Shown: positions 36,396 to 44,544 of the stretch, piece by piece
Layout: every line of letters starts with the position of its first letter
Numbering within the stretch: position 1 is the stretch's first letter
DNA from: JADJNW01 sp964526645
GTDB lineage: Bacteria > Bacteroidota > Bacteroidia > Chitinophagales > Saprospiraceae
Direction: 5' to 3'
NCBI GenBank assembly: GCA_964526645.1
Contig: CAZGJN010000003.1
Span: forward strand, 124,001-188,000
Length of the DNA: 64,000 nucleotides
Translations under genes and position numbers: made by a program
The notes under the pieces: generated by a model
Told to the model about the DNA's origin: nothing
The model's database searches: none
Seen by the model: only the letters and a program-made list of their open reading frames with translations

Positions 36396-37484
36396 ATGAA
36401 AAAGATGGTTTCTACGATTTCAGCATTGGTAATTTTTTATAGCCTTTCAGCACAAGAAATAAGCGTACCTCCGGTGCAAAAGTCGCTGGTGACTAAGCAC
36501 ACCGCCACTTGGTGTACGATCTGCGGCGGCGCTTCCTGGGATGTGTACGAAAGCATGGTACAAAACTTGGAGGAAAAAGCAGTAGTTTTATCCGCACACA
36601 TTTCAAGCTCAAGCAAGCTCTATTCGCCCACGGCAGTTAGTTTATTAAACAACTTTGATGTTGCCGTTTACCAGCCAGAATTTTATTTTAACAACACAAA
36701 AATCAGCAGTAGCGGCAATAGCGGTAGTGCTACCACCCTCAATACCATGACTGCTAAAGTGGAAGAAGCTGCTGCAAAAATACCCACGGTTCAGAGCGGT
36801 TTGCGTATTTTTTATGAAACGGCAACGGATTCTCTGCGCATTCAGGTGAAAACGAAGTTTTTTGAACAAACGGAGGGCGAGTACAGCCTTTCAGTGCTGC
36901 TTTTGGAGCGTTTTGTGACGGAGCAGCAGGCAAGTAGAGGAAGCGCCGTAACCCACAAGCGTATCCTGCGAAAAGCGCTTACAGGCGATCCAAACAAAGC
37001 TATTGGTCCACTGCTTGCTTCGGGGACCATCGCTGCTAATGCCGAATTTGACTGGGGCACAGCCATTAAGTGGAATAATCAGTACAATCTGAATAATATT
37101 GAAATTGTGACCATCGTGTGGAAGCTTAATCCACTTACAAACAAACAGGAATTGGCAAATGCTAATTTTTCAATTGAAGTGGAGGAGACAACTACCGCTA
37201 CTCAACAGCCTGATTTTCTGGGAAATCGGTTTCGGGTAGCGCCTACACTTGTTACAAATGATCTTTTTTATGTCCTTTTGGATGTGCCCACCCTATATCC
37301 TGATACAGAATTAATGTTGATGGACATTGATGGGAAACGGATAAGCAGTATCCATAAAGGAGTTTTAAGCACTGGTAACCAATACTTTAAAGTGGTCTCT
37401 GATAAAGATACCCCATCGGGCATCTATTTTGTTACTTTAAGAATTGGTAAAAACATGATAACTCGGAAGCTTGTAATAAGATAA
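36396..37484 (+). CDS. Omp28-like thioredoxin-fold protein with T9SS sorting domain
   Basis: 362 residues. Signal peptide (1-19, ends SLSAQ), a thioredoxin-like domain with a C-x-x-C motif ('HTATWCTICGGASWD', about 41-48), as in Omp28-related outer-membrane proteins, and a C-terminal T9SS type A domain ('LFYVLLDVPTLYP', 'SGIYFVTLRIGKNMITRKLVIR' pattern). It is exported through T9SS and may act in disulfide chemistry or binding outside the cell. It lies 10 bases after tilS and 16 before the HsdR-N gene, so all three may be one transcript. Confidence 0.85.
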   Translation: MKKMVSTISALVIFYSLSAQEISVPPVQKSLVTKHTATWCTICGGASWDVYESMVQNLEEKAVVLSAHISSSSKLYSPTAVSLLNNFDVAVYQPEFYFNNTKISSSGNSGSATTLNTMTAKVEEAAAKIPTVQSGLRIFYETATDSLRIQVKTKFFEQTEGEYSLSVLLLERFVTEQQASRGSAVTHKRILRKALTGDPNKAIGPLLASGTIAANAEFDWGTAIKWNNQYNLNNIEIVTIVWKLNPLTNKQELANANFSIEVEETTTATQQPDFLGNRFRVAPTLVTNDLFYVLLDVPTLYPDTELMLMDIDGKRISSIHKGVLSTGNQYFKVVSDKDTPSGIYFVTLRIGKNMITRKLVIR

Positions 37485-37500
37485 TTATTTATTTTTTATC

Positions 37501-37971
37501 ATGATAGAGTTAGACCTTTTAAGTAAGAAAAGTTTATTAAAAACTAAAAACGAAGCAAAGCAACAATGGATTTTTGACCCCATTCGCAAGAAATGGCTGG
37601 TGCTTCAACCCGAAGAGTTGGTGCGCCAGCTTTTAATTCAATATCTTATTTCAGAAAAAAATTACCCAAAAAATCGAATCGCGGTAGAAAAATTGCTAAT
37701 AATCAATGACTTGGAGCGGCGATTTGATGTTTTAGTATATGATACCGCCATCCAACCTTTTATGCTGGTAGAGTGCAAAGCGCCTCGTATCGGTGTTTCG
37801 GATGAAACCTTCCGGCAAATTGCGCAGTACAATTTACCCTTGCGCGTTCAATACCTGTTAGTCACAAATGGCATCACAACTTACTGTTGCCGAATGAATT
37901 ATGAACAGCAATCCTATGAGTTTTTATCTGAAGTTCCGGACGCATCTGAAAAATCCACTACTATTCCCTAA
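37501..37971 (+). CDS. Stand-alone HsdR N-terminal (type I restriction-like) nuclease-domain protein
   Basis: 156 residues. The sequence shows the nuclease core of the type I restriction R subunit N-domain: 'EELVRQLLIQYLISEKNYPKNRI', 'RFDVLVYDTAIQPFMLVECKAPRI' (D and E-x-K of a PD-(D/E)XK site) and 'QIAQYNLPLRVQYLLVTNG'. No helicase, HsdM or HsdS is near. This orphan form is widespread in Bacteroidota, so it is probably a housekeeping or repair nuclease rather than a restriction system remnant. Function not established. Confidence 0.82.
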   Translation: MIELDLLSKKSLLKTKNEAKQQWIFDPIRKKWLVLQPEELVRQLLIQYLISEKNYPKNRIAVEKLLIINDLERRFDVLVYDTAIQPFMLVECKAPRIGVSDETFRQIAQYNLPLRVQYLLVTNGITTYCCRMNYEQQSYEFLSEVPDASEKSTTIP

Positions 37972-37999
37972 TGTTTTGATGAAATTGTTATTTTTCGCT

Positions 38000-38054
38000 T
38001 CAAATTTGTAAAGTACTAAAATTGTAAACCTAACTTCGTACTTCCTAAATTTGA
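38000..38054. promoter_or_regulatory. Inverted repeat overlapping the promoter of the SDR gene
   Basis: Arms 38000-38016 (TCAAATTTGTAAAGTAC) and 38038-38054 (GTACTTCCTAAATTTGA) are complementary at 14 of 17 positions. The right arm contains a perfect -7 box TAAATTTG (38046-38053), 20 bases before the ATG at 38074. It looks like an operator or a leader hairpin over the promoter. Confidence 0.45.
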
Positions 38055-38073
38055 AATGCGCTAACCATCGGAT

Positions 38074-39024
38074 ATGAAAAACGAACAAATCATCGTCCTC
38101 GGTGCCAATGGGCAAATTGGTACCGTGCTGACCGAAGAACTCCGAAAGATATATAATGTAGGCAACGTCTTAGCCACTGATATTCAAAAACATACTACCC
38201 ATGAAGGTCCTTTTGAGCAGCTTGATATCCTCAATGCACAACGTCTGGACGAAGTTGTCGGAAAACGCAAGATTACCCAGATTTATCACCTTGCGGCTAT
38301 CCTCTCTGCGCGGGGTGAGCAAAACCCAAAATGGGCCTGGGATATCAATATGACCGGTTTGTTCAATGTGCTGGAGACCGCGAAAACGCATAGATGCCAG
38401 GTATTCTTTCCCAGCTCGATTGCCGTATTTGGCAGTGAAGCGCCCAAAGAAAATACGCCACAACACGCTGTGTTACAGCCTAAAACGGTGTATGGTATTA
38501 GTAAGGTTGCGGGGGAGCACTGGTGTAATTATTATCATGAAAAATATGATGTAGATGTAAGATCGGTTCGATATCCTGGTATCATTGGGTATCAATCTAT
38601 GCCTGGTGGTGGCACGACCGATTATGCTGTGGAAATTTATCACAAAGCCCTGCAACACGAGGTGTTTCAATGTTTCCTGAGTGCCAAAACCAAGCTGCCC
38701 ATGATGTACATGCCCGATGCGATTCGCGCTACGCTCGAAATCATGACGGCATCCGCTGAGCAAGTTAAGGTGCGTACCAGTTATAACATCGCCGGCATGA
38801 GCTTTGATCCACAAGCAATTTATGAAGCCATCAAGCTACAAGTGCCTGATTTTCAAATTGTTTATGAACCTGATTTTCGTCAAGCGATCGCTGATAGTTG
38901 GCCTCATAGCATTGACGACTCCCCCGCACGTGAAGACTGGGGCTGGCAACCGGAGTACGATCTGGAAAGTATGACGAAGGACATGTTGATGCATTTGGAG
39001 GGCAGATATGAGAAAGTGGAATAG
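38074..39024 (+). CDS. SDR-family L-threonine 3-dehydrogenase-like oxidoreductase
   Basis: 316 residues, extended SDR fold. NAD-binding 'IIVLGANGQIGTVLTEELR' at the N-terminus, Y-x-x-x-K in 'VYGISKVAGEHW', and the family-specific 'VRYPGIIGYQSMPGGGTTDYAVEIY' and 'KTKLPMMYMPDAIRATLEIM' regions match the short-type L-threonine dehydrogenase related to UDP-galactose epimerase. It would oxidise threonine to 2-amino-3-ketobutyrate with NAD+. No kbl (ligase) is adjacent. A simple nucleotide-sugar epimerase is the alternative but less likely. Confidence 0.85.
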   Translation: MKNEQIIVLGANGQIGTVLTEELRKIYNVGNVLATDIQKHTTHEGPFEQLDILNAQRLDEVVGKRKITQIYHLAAILSARGEQNPKWAWDINMTGLFNVLETAKTHRCQVFFPSSIAVFGSEAPKENTPQHAVLQPKTVYGISKVAGEHWCNYYHEKYDVDVRSVRYPGIIGYQSMPGGGTTDYAVEIYHKALQHEVFQCFLSAKTKLPMMYMPDAIRATLEIMTASAEQVKVRTSYNIAGMSFDPQAIYEAIKLQVPDFQIVYEPDFRQAIADSWPHSIDDSPAREDWGWQPEYDLESMTKDMLMHLEGRYEKVE

Positions 39025-39151
39025 AAAGCTTGATTTAACGTGAATTATAGATAAAAAAAGGCAATTCCATGATTCGTGTTGAAATAAAAACTTTTTTTCA
39101 TAAAAGGTTGTACGAATTGATGAGGATCACTTTGCAGCCCAGCTTACTTTT

Positions 39152-39184
39152 CAGATTTAGCAAATCTTTAAGATTTACTAAATC
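39152..39184. repeat. Dispersed palindromic element, copy C
   Basis: Arms GATTTAGCAAATC and GATTTACTAAATC around TTTAA, with the CTTTT-CA flank. Relative to copy A, C6 to A6 in the left arm is compensated by G8 to T8 in the right arm, so pairing is kept. Lies between convergent genes. Confidence 0.85.
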
Positions 39185-39195
39185 CCACATTCTCA

Positions 39196-40887
39196 TTACG
39201 ATTTATTTTTACCAACCACAAGCTGTAGTATAATAGCTATTAATACCACCAGGGTGCAGCCAATAAAATTGAGCCATAGAAAAGCAATATCCGTAAAAAA
39301 ATAAATGCCAATCACGATTGCTTCTGCTATGAGTGCGGCAATAAAAGTAGCTGTGCCTTGTACTTTTTTGATAAAAAAAGCTACAAAGAAGATACCCAAT
39401 ATCACTCCATAAAATAAAGAGCCAATAATATTTACAGCTTGAATCAGGTTTTCAAACTGCCGAGCGATCAGCGCAAAACTTAAGGCGATCAGCCCCCAAA
39501 GTACCGTAAACCACTTAGAAGCCTTTAGGTAGTGAGCATCAGATTGATCTTTCATCCAAGAGCGGCGATAAAGGTCCACCACAGTGGTAGTGGATAATGC
39601 GCTTAGTTCTGAGGCACTTGCCGACCAGGCTGCACAAAAAATGACTGCCAGCAATAAACCCACGATACCTATAGGCAAATAATTCATTACAAAAGTGATA
39701 AATACATAATCGGTATCGCGGGTGATTGCTTCTGGCCGCTGTTGGCTGATGAGACCTTTCACTTCTTGCCGGAGCGCAGCGTCCTGTGTTTTTAAGGCCA
39801 GCACCTTTGCCTGGATGGTAGCCGCAGTAGGCTCATCGTTTTGTTCTTTAGCGCTTAGCAATTGCCTCACTTGGGTTTGCTTTTGTTCAAAAACAGATTG
39901 GTACTGCTGCTGTAATTCATTCAATCGGGTTTCGGCTGGGGTATCCTTCAATTTTTCTAAATTTGCCTTATTAAAATGTATCGGGGGCTGATTGAATTGA
40001 AAAAATACAAACACCAAAATGCCGATAAACAAGATAAAAAATTGCATGGGCACCTTAAAAATACCATTAAACAATAAACCTAAGCGGCTCTCCGTGAGGG
40101 ATTTGCCCGACAAGTAGCGCTGCACCTGCGATTGATCGGTACCGAAATAAGACATAAACAAAAATACACTGGCAAACATGCCCGTCCAGATGTTGTAACG
40201 GTCGTTCCAGTCGAATTTAAAATTGACCAGATTCAACTTTCCCATCTCACCGGCTACATTTACAGCATCTGCAAAATGAATGTCTTTGGGTAGTTTATAA
40301 AAAATCATCACCACAGCAATAATCAAGCCCGTCCAGATGACTAATACTTGCTGCTGCTGCGTAACACTCACCGCCTTGGTACCACCTGAAACTGTGTATA
40401 AAATCACAAAAACGCCCATAAAAAGGATCGTAAAATTGAGTGACCAACCGAGTATGGTGGAAAGCACAATGGCAGGCGCGTAGATCGTCAATCCTGCTGC
40501 AAGCCCTCGCTGCGTCAGAAAAAGTAGCGCTGTCAAGGTGCGTGTTTTTAAATCGAAACGACTTTCCAGGTATTCATAAGCGGTATAAACCTTGAGGCGA
40601 TAATAGATTGGCAATACGACGATACTCAGAAACACCATTGCCAAAGGCATACCAAAGTAGAATTGCACGAAGCGCATCCCATCTTCATAGGCTTGCCCCG
40701 GTGTGGATAGGAAAGTGATGGCGCTCGCTTGTGTTGCCATGATAGAAATGCCGATAGACCACCATTTCAGATCATCGTCGCCGCGCAAGTAGCTCCTTGC
40801 CGTTGTTACATTGCGTGTGCGCCAAATGCCGTAAGCCACAATGGTAAAGAGCGTACCGAGCATGATAATCCAATCCAGATTGTGCAT
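39196..40887 (-). CDS. Sodium:solute symporter family transporter
   Basis: 563 residues, SSS fold with about 13 transmembrane helices ('SIMATQASAITFLSTPGQAYEDGMRFVQFYFG' key region with the Na+ site, 'YEYLESRFDLKTRTLTALLFL', 'FCAAWSASASELSALSTTTVVDLY'). Between helices (about residues 300-395) there is a charged helical insertion ('ETRLNELQQQYQSVFEQKQTQ') that I know from Bacteroidota members of this family. Imports a small organic solute with Na+, identity unknown. A 49-residue membrane gene lies 33 bases upstream and is probably co-transcribed. Confidence 0.9.
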   Translation of the reverse strand: MHNLDWIIMLGTLFTIVAYGIWRTRNVTTARSYLRGDDDLKWWSIGISIMATQASAITFLSTPGQAYEDGMRFVQFYFGMPLAMVFLSIVVLPIYYRLKVYTAYEYLESRFDLKTRTLTALLFLTQRGLAAGLTIYAPAIVLSTILGWSLNFTILFMGVFVILYTVSGGTKAVSVTQQQQVLVIWTGLIIAVVMIFYKLPKDIHFADAVNVAGEMGKLNLVNFKFDWNDRYNIWTGMFASVFLFMSYFGTDQSQVQRYLSGKSLTESRLGLLFNGIFKVPMQFFILFIGILVFVFFQFNQPPIHFNKANLEKLKDTPAETRLNELQQQYQSVFEQKQTQVRQLLSAKEQNDEPTAATIQAKVLALKTQDAALRQEVKGLISQQRPEAITRDTDYVFITFVMNYLPIGIVGLLLAVIFCAAWSASASELSALSTTTVVDLYRRSWMKDQSDAHYLKASKWFTVLWGLIALSFALIARQFENLIQAVNIIGSLFYGVILGIFFVAFFIKKVQGTATFIAALIAEAIVIGIYFFTDIAFLWLNFIGCTLVVLIAIILQLVVGKNKS

Positions 40888-40920
40888 AAGCGAAGGGTTG
40901 AGTATTGAAGCGTAAAAAAA

Positions 40921-41070
40921 TTAAGTATAAATTCTTGTTAACCAATAAAATAAGAAAATGATTGTGAGATGAAAAATAAGTACGAAGAGATAGACCTGAT
41001 TCCAGGTTCGGAAAACGGGGGGGGTGTCGGTTACTTCAATTGGGGCTGACTTGGTCGTAGATTCGTTCAT
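40921..41070 (-). CDS. 49-residue single-pass membrane protein upstream of the symporter
   Basis: Short gene with ATG at 41070 and TAA at 40923-40921. The product has a polar N-terminus (MNESTTKSAPIEVTDTPP), a 'VFRTWNQVYLFVL' stretch, one hydrophobic helix (about 26-44) and a short basic end 'WLTRIYT'. It lies 33 bases before the symporter start on the same strand. Small proteins with an 'F-x-T-W-x-x-x-Y' segment and one helix are, to my knowledge, found beside Bacteroidota SSS transporters, so it may be an accessory subunit. Too short for default gene finders. Confidence 0.75.
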   Translation of the reverse strand: MNESTTKSAPIEVTDTPPVFRTWNQVYLFVLIFHLTIIFLFYWLTRIYT

Positions 41071-41290
41071 TTCTTCACATTTTGAGATAAAAATAACTGA
41101 AGTATGGGGTTTGTCGCATTTTTTAACAGTTCTTAACGGGATTTTTTGATTTTCTTCACAAATAAGAGGTGAGAAAACACATCGAGAAAACCAATTTTCG
41201 TCATCAATTTGAGCAAATATAAACCTTAAATTGTTTTAAGGTCAGGAAGTAGAAGTTGTGGTTTGATCAGGAATTAGCTTTTTTACTTTT

Positions 41291-41325
41291 CAGATCTCAC
41301 AAATCCTAAATATTCACGAAAACTC
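41291..41325. repeat. Dispersed palindromic element, copy D (degenerate)
   Basis: Arms GATCTCACAAATC and TATTCACGAAAAC around CTAAA with the ACTTTT-CA flank. Six positions depart from Watson-Crick pairing; four of these are G-U if the minus strand is transcribed. Sits 23 bases before the site-2 protease start. Confidence 0.65.
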
Positions 41326-41348
41326 ATTCAATATCAATTGTCAACAAT

Positions 41349-42467
41349 ATGAACTGGTCTTTCAAAATAGCCCGACTATGGGGTATTAATGTTTTTATGC
41401 ACTGGACGTTCCTGCTGCTGTTGGGCTGGATACTTATCAGTAATATGAACCAGGGACAAACCCTTTCCCAAAGTTTGATGGGCGTGGGTTTTGTGCTGGC
41501 GCTTTTTGCCTGCGTTGTTTTGCACGAATACGGGCATGCCCTTACGGCGCGGCGGTATGGCATTGTTACCAAAAATATCACCCTGCTGCCCATCGGCGGG
41601 GTAGCGAATCTGGAAAAAATGCCCGAAAAACCTATCCAGGAACTCTGGGTAGCGCTGGCAGGTCCCGCTGTGAACGTTTTGATTGCCATAGCGTTGTTGA
41701 TTTACTTTCAGGTGGTAGGCGGTTTCCCGAGCGTGGAATCGTTTACGGGAGAGATTAATGGAGCAAATTTTTTATTTAATCTCTTGGTTGTCAATCTGGT
41801 TTTGGCAATATTCAATATGATTCCGGCTTTTCCGATGGATGGAGGGCGTGTGCTGCGGGCGCTGCTCGCTATGCGTTATGGCAGGGGGCAAGCCACCAAC
41901 ATCGCCGCCAAAATTGGACAGTTTTTGGCTATTGTTTTTGTTTTTTTAGGTTTTTTCTACAATTTCTGGTGGATTTTTATAGGCTTATTCATTTTTCTGG
42001 GCGCAGGCGCCGAGGCTAATTTCGAGACGACCCGCTCCGCCCTGTCGCGGTACACCGTTCGGGATGTGTTGATGCGCCAGTTTACAAGCCTGCACGCTTT
42101 TGAAACCATCGAAAAGGCAGTTGCAATATTATTAGATGGACAGGAAAAGGAGTTTTTGGTAGAACAAGATAACGAGGTGATCGGTATTGTCACTCGGGAT
42201 GAAATTATCAGAGGTTTGCGCGAATTGGGGCAGGAGGCTGCTATTGGGCGCATTGCCAATAAGCACTTTTTTATGCTACAACCCAGTATGCCTTTGCAAG
42301 TAGCCTACGAAAAAATGGTACAATCGAATACCAGTATTTGTCCTGTCATAGAAAACGGGGTCGTGATTGGTGTTTTAAATATAGAAAATATCACCGAAGT
42401 GGTCATGCTGGCAAATGCTGGGCTGGGGCGCCGAAATCGCGCCGAAATCGAGAAATCATCTACATAG
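41349..42467 (+). CDS. Site-2 protease family (M50) metalloprotease with CBS domains
   Basis: 372 residues. Membrane zinc protease core: HEYGH at residues 59-63 and the third ligand Asp in 'NMIPAFPMDGGRVLRALL' (about 158-168), within six or so transmembrane helices. The C-terminal ~140 residues hold a pair of CBS domains ('VRDVLMRQFTSLHAFETIEKAV', 'GIVTRDEIIRGL', 'GVLNIENITEVV') likely binding adenine nucleotides and regulating activity. This is the SpoIVFB-like M50B subgroup. Substrate unknown; nothing in the neighbourhood points to a regulated anti-sigma factor. Confidence 0.9.
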   Translation: MNWSFKIARLWGINVFMHWTFLLLLGWILISNMNQGQTLSQSLMGVGFVLALFACVVLHEYGHALTARRYGIVTKNITLLPIGGVANLEKMPEKPIQELWVALAGPAVNVLIAIALLIYFQVVGGFPSVESFTGEINGANFLFNLLVVNLVLAIFNMIPAFPMDGGRVLRALLAMRYGRGQATNIAAKIGQFLAIVFVFLGFFYNFWWIFIGLFIFLGAGAEANFETTRSALSRYTVRDVLMRQFTSLHAFETIEKAVAILLDGQEKEFLVEQDNEVIGIVTRDEIIRGLRELGQEAAIGRIANKHFFMLQPSMPLQVAYEKMVQSNTSICPVIENGVVIGVLNIENITEVVMLANAGLGRRNRAEIEKSST

Positions 42468-42481
42468 GGCGTGCCCAAAAG

Positions 42482-42520
42482 AAAAACGCCGAAGCTACTT
42501 AGTACCCTCGGCGTTTTTTT
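42482..42520. terminator. Bidirectional terminator
   Basis: AAAAACGCCGA / TCGGCGTTTTT 11-bp stem with extra T, between the convergent site-2 protease and coiled-coil genes. Confidence 0.85.
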
Positions 42521-42544
42521 AGTGTTGATACCCAAAATAAAAGC

Positions 42545-43558
42545 TTATTTCAGGGTGATAGAACCAGCGCCTGCCATATAACCTTTGTTGTAAATTTCCA
42601 CTTTGTAAGTACCTTTTGCAAAAGGTTGGTTGGGTTTCCAGGTAGAACAAAGTTTAGTAGCATTGTTGTTGTATTCAAATTCCTTGGAAGTCGTAAAAGG
42701 CAATTGCTCATCGTTGGCGCTGCTAGTGAATACGCCAGAACCCAGGTCTTCCACAGAAAGTGTTACACCTTGAGGATCAATCACGCGGATATGATAGATT
42801 TCAGTACCTGCCTCTGCCACTTCGTTGATGGTCGTACTGAAGCAAATTTGCAGGTGATCAACATTGCTCGCCTTTTTCTCCTTTGATGTCTTTCCGGATG
42901 ACTTCGTCTTCAGTCCTTCGATTTCTAAGCCAGTCACCTTGATTACAGAAGCATAGTTCACTTTTTTTCTCAAAGAAGCCTTGTCTTTTTCGAGGCTTTC
43001 CTTTTCGCTCACGAGCGCCGCTTTTGCAGAAGAAAGCTCTTCGTTCGTCATTTTCTGAGTGGTCAGTTCACCTTCCAGCGCCGCTTTTTGTTCCGTGAGT
43101 TGGCTGTTTTCAGCTGTCAACTCTTGATTTTGTTCGCGCAGTTGATTGATTTCCGCAACATATTGTTGCATCAAAGAATTGAGCCGTTTTATCTCTGCTC
43201 TGGCTTGAGAAAGATTCTTGCTATCGCGCAGCAGCACGTCAATTTTATCTTTTTGAGCGGTCAATTCTTCCTTTTGCTTTTCGATAAGCGCGTTCAATTC
43301 CTCGTTGCTACCGCGCATTTCTTCCAGTTCAGAAAGTGCTGCATAGTATTGCTTTTCAACGTCTGCCTTCAGTTGCTCGGTTTCAGTAAGTTTAGTTGCG
43401 AATTCCGTCTTTGCTTTGTTTTGCGTGATAGTAGCAATCAAAAGTCCAATGCTTGCGACCGCCAAAATGGCAATGGCTACGATAAAGCCAGTCTTGTTGT
43501 TGCTTGGTTTCGGCGTAGGCTGATAGCCTGGATTAGGATTTGCTGTGTTGCCTGTCAT
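42545..43558 (-). CDS. Single-pass membrane coiled-coil protein (paralogue of 29104-30042)
   Basis: 337 residues from ATG 43558 (an ATG 15 codons upstream at 43603 is possible). A Pro/Asn-rich N-terminus ('NPNPGYQPTPKPSNN'), one transmembrane helix (about 25-45), a long coiled coil (about 55-205), then a beta domain (about 208-337, 'ASVIKVTGLEIEGLKTKSSGK', 'FAKGTYKVEIYNKGYMAGAGSITLK'). The order and the C-terminal ending 'F/L-x-x-G-T-Y-x-x-x-x-Y-x-x-G...G-S-x-x-L' parallel the protein at 29104-30042. The C-terminal domain may bind an envelope partner. Function unknown. Confidence 0.75.
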   Translation of the reverse strand: MTGNTANPNPGYQPTPKPSNNKTGFIVAIAILAVASIGLLIATITQNKAKTEFATKLTETEQLKADVEKQYYAALSELEEMRGSNEELNALIEKQKEELTAQKDKIDVLLRDSKNLSQARAEIKRLNSLMQQYVAEINQLREQNQELTAENSQLTEQKAALEGELTTQKMTNEELSSAKAALVSEKESLEKDKASLRKKVNYASVIKVTGLEIEGLKTKSSGKTSKEKKASNVDHLQICFSTTINEVAEAGTEIYHIRVIDPQGVTLSVEDLGSGVFTSSANDEQLPFTTSKEFEYNNNATKLCSTWKPNQPFAKGTYKVEIYNKGYMAGAGSITLK

Positions 43559-43771
43559 ACTGTTAAAAGTTTTGTTTTTTAAATTTTTACCTTTTTTAAA
43601 CAAAAAGCGTTTACCTGCCCCATAAACGGCAGCCGCTTTCAGAAAATTGTATAGTATTTTACAAAATTATTTTTAAGGAGGATCATTTTTTCAAAATCCT
43701 TTTGAATTCTGCATAAAATGCTTGTGAAAATCAATAAATATTTCTAACTATCTCCGCAAATTGATAGGCTT

Positions 43772-44524
43772 ATGTTAGACGCAGTTGATATCGCTAATGT
43801 TCTTTTTTTGGATATTGAAACCGTACCTGGCGTGGCTTCTTATGAAGAATTGGCAGAGGATTTTCAGGAATTGTGGTACACTAAAAGTAAGCAAATTACC
43901 CGCCGATCGGCAGAGGAACTTGCAGAGGAGGACGCTGCTGCTTTGTATTATGAGCGCGCCGGTATTTTTGCAGAATTTGGAAAAATTATTTGTATTTCGG
44001 TTGGGGTAACGTATCGGGATCGCAGTGATAATCGCCTCAAAGTTCGCCTCAAATCCTTTGCAGGGCATGATGAGGCGGAGCTGCTTTCGGAGTTTAGCAA
44101 ATTGGTCAATCAGTATTATCCGGAGCCTTCCAAGCACTTTATCTGTGGTCACAACATCAAAGAATTCGATATTCCGTACATCTGCCGCCGCATGGTCGTC
44201 CATCAGTTGCCTTTCCCCGATATGTTCAATATTGCTGGCAAAAAACCCTGGGAGACCAAGCACCTATTGGATACCATGGAGTATTGGAAGTTTGGGGATT
44301 CTAAAAGTTTTACTTCTCTCAAGCTACTGGCAGCTTTGCTGGGTTTTCCTTCGCCCAAAGACGATATGGACGGCAGCCAAGTAAGCAGCGTGTACTGGGA
44401 AGATCGTGATTTGGAGCGGATTGCGCATTATTGCGAAAAAGATGTACTCGCTTCTATCCAGCTTTTTCTACGATACAAGCGAATGCCACTACTCGGCGAA
44501 GAACAGGTTTCGCATGTGAAGTGA
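43772..44524 (+). CDS. Predicted 3'-5' exonuclease related to DNA polymerase B exonuclease
   Basis: 250 residues. DEDD-type RNase H-like fold: 'VLFLDIETVPG' supplies the first Asp-Glu pair, 'FICGHNIKEFDIPYICRRM' the second Asp, and 'YCEKDVLASIQLFLRY' the last Asp. This is the PolB_exo2-like group of stand-alone exonucleases. It may work in DNA repair or RNA turnover. Divergent from the coiled-coil gene. Confidence 0.88.
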   Translation: MLDAVDIANVLFLDIETVPGVASYEELAEDFQELWYTKSKQITRRSAEELAEEDAAALYYERAGIFAEFGKIICISVGVTYRDRSDNRLKVRLKSFAGHDEAELLSEFSKLVNQYYPEPSKHFICGHNIKEFDIPYICRRMVVHQLPFPDMFNIAGKKPWETKHLLDTMEYWKFGDSKSFTSLKLLAALLGFPSPKDDMDGSQVSSVYWEDRDLERIAHYCEKDVLASIQLFLRYKRMPLLGEEQVSHVK

Positions 44525-44544
44525 TCAGCTTTGCGAATGGTGAT

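Noticed and set aside
37501..37971. Type I restriction-modification system
   Set aside because: Only an HsdR N-terminal-like domain is present; no helicase, HsdM or HsdS genes are in the window.
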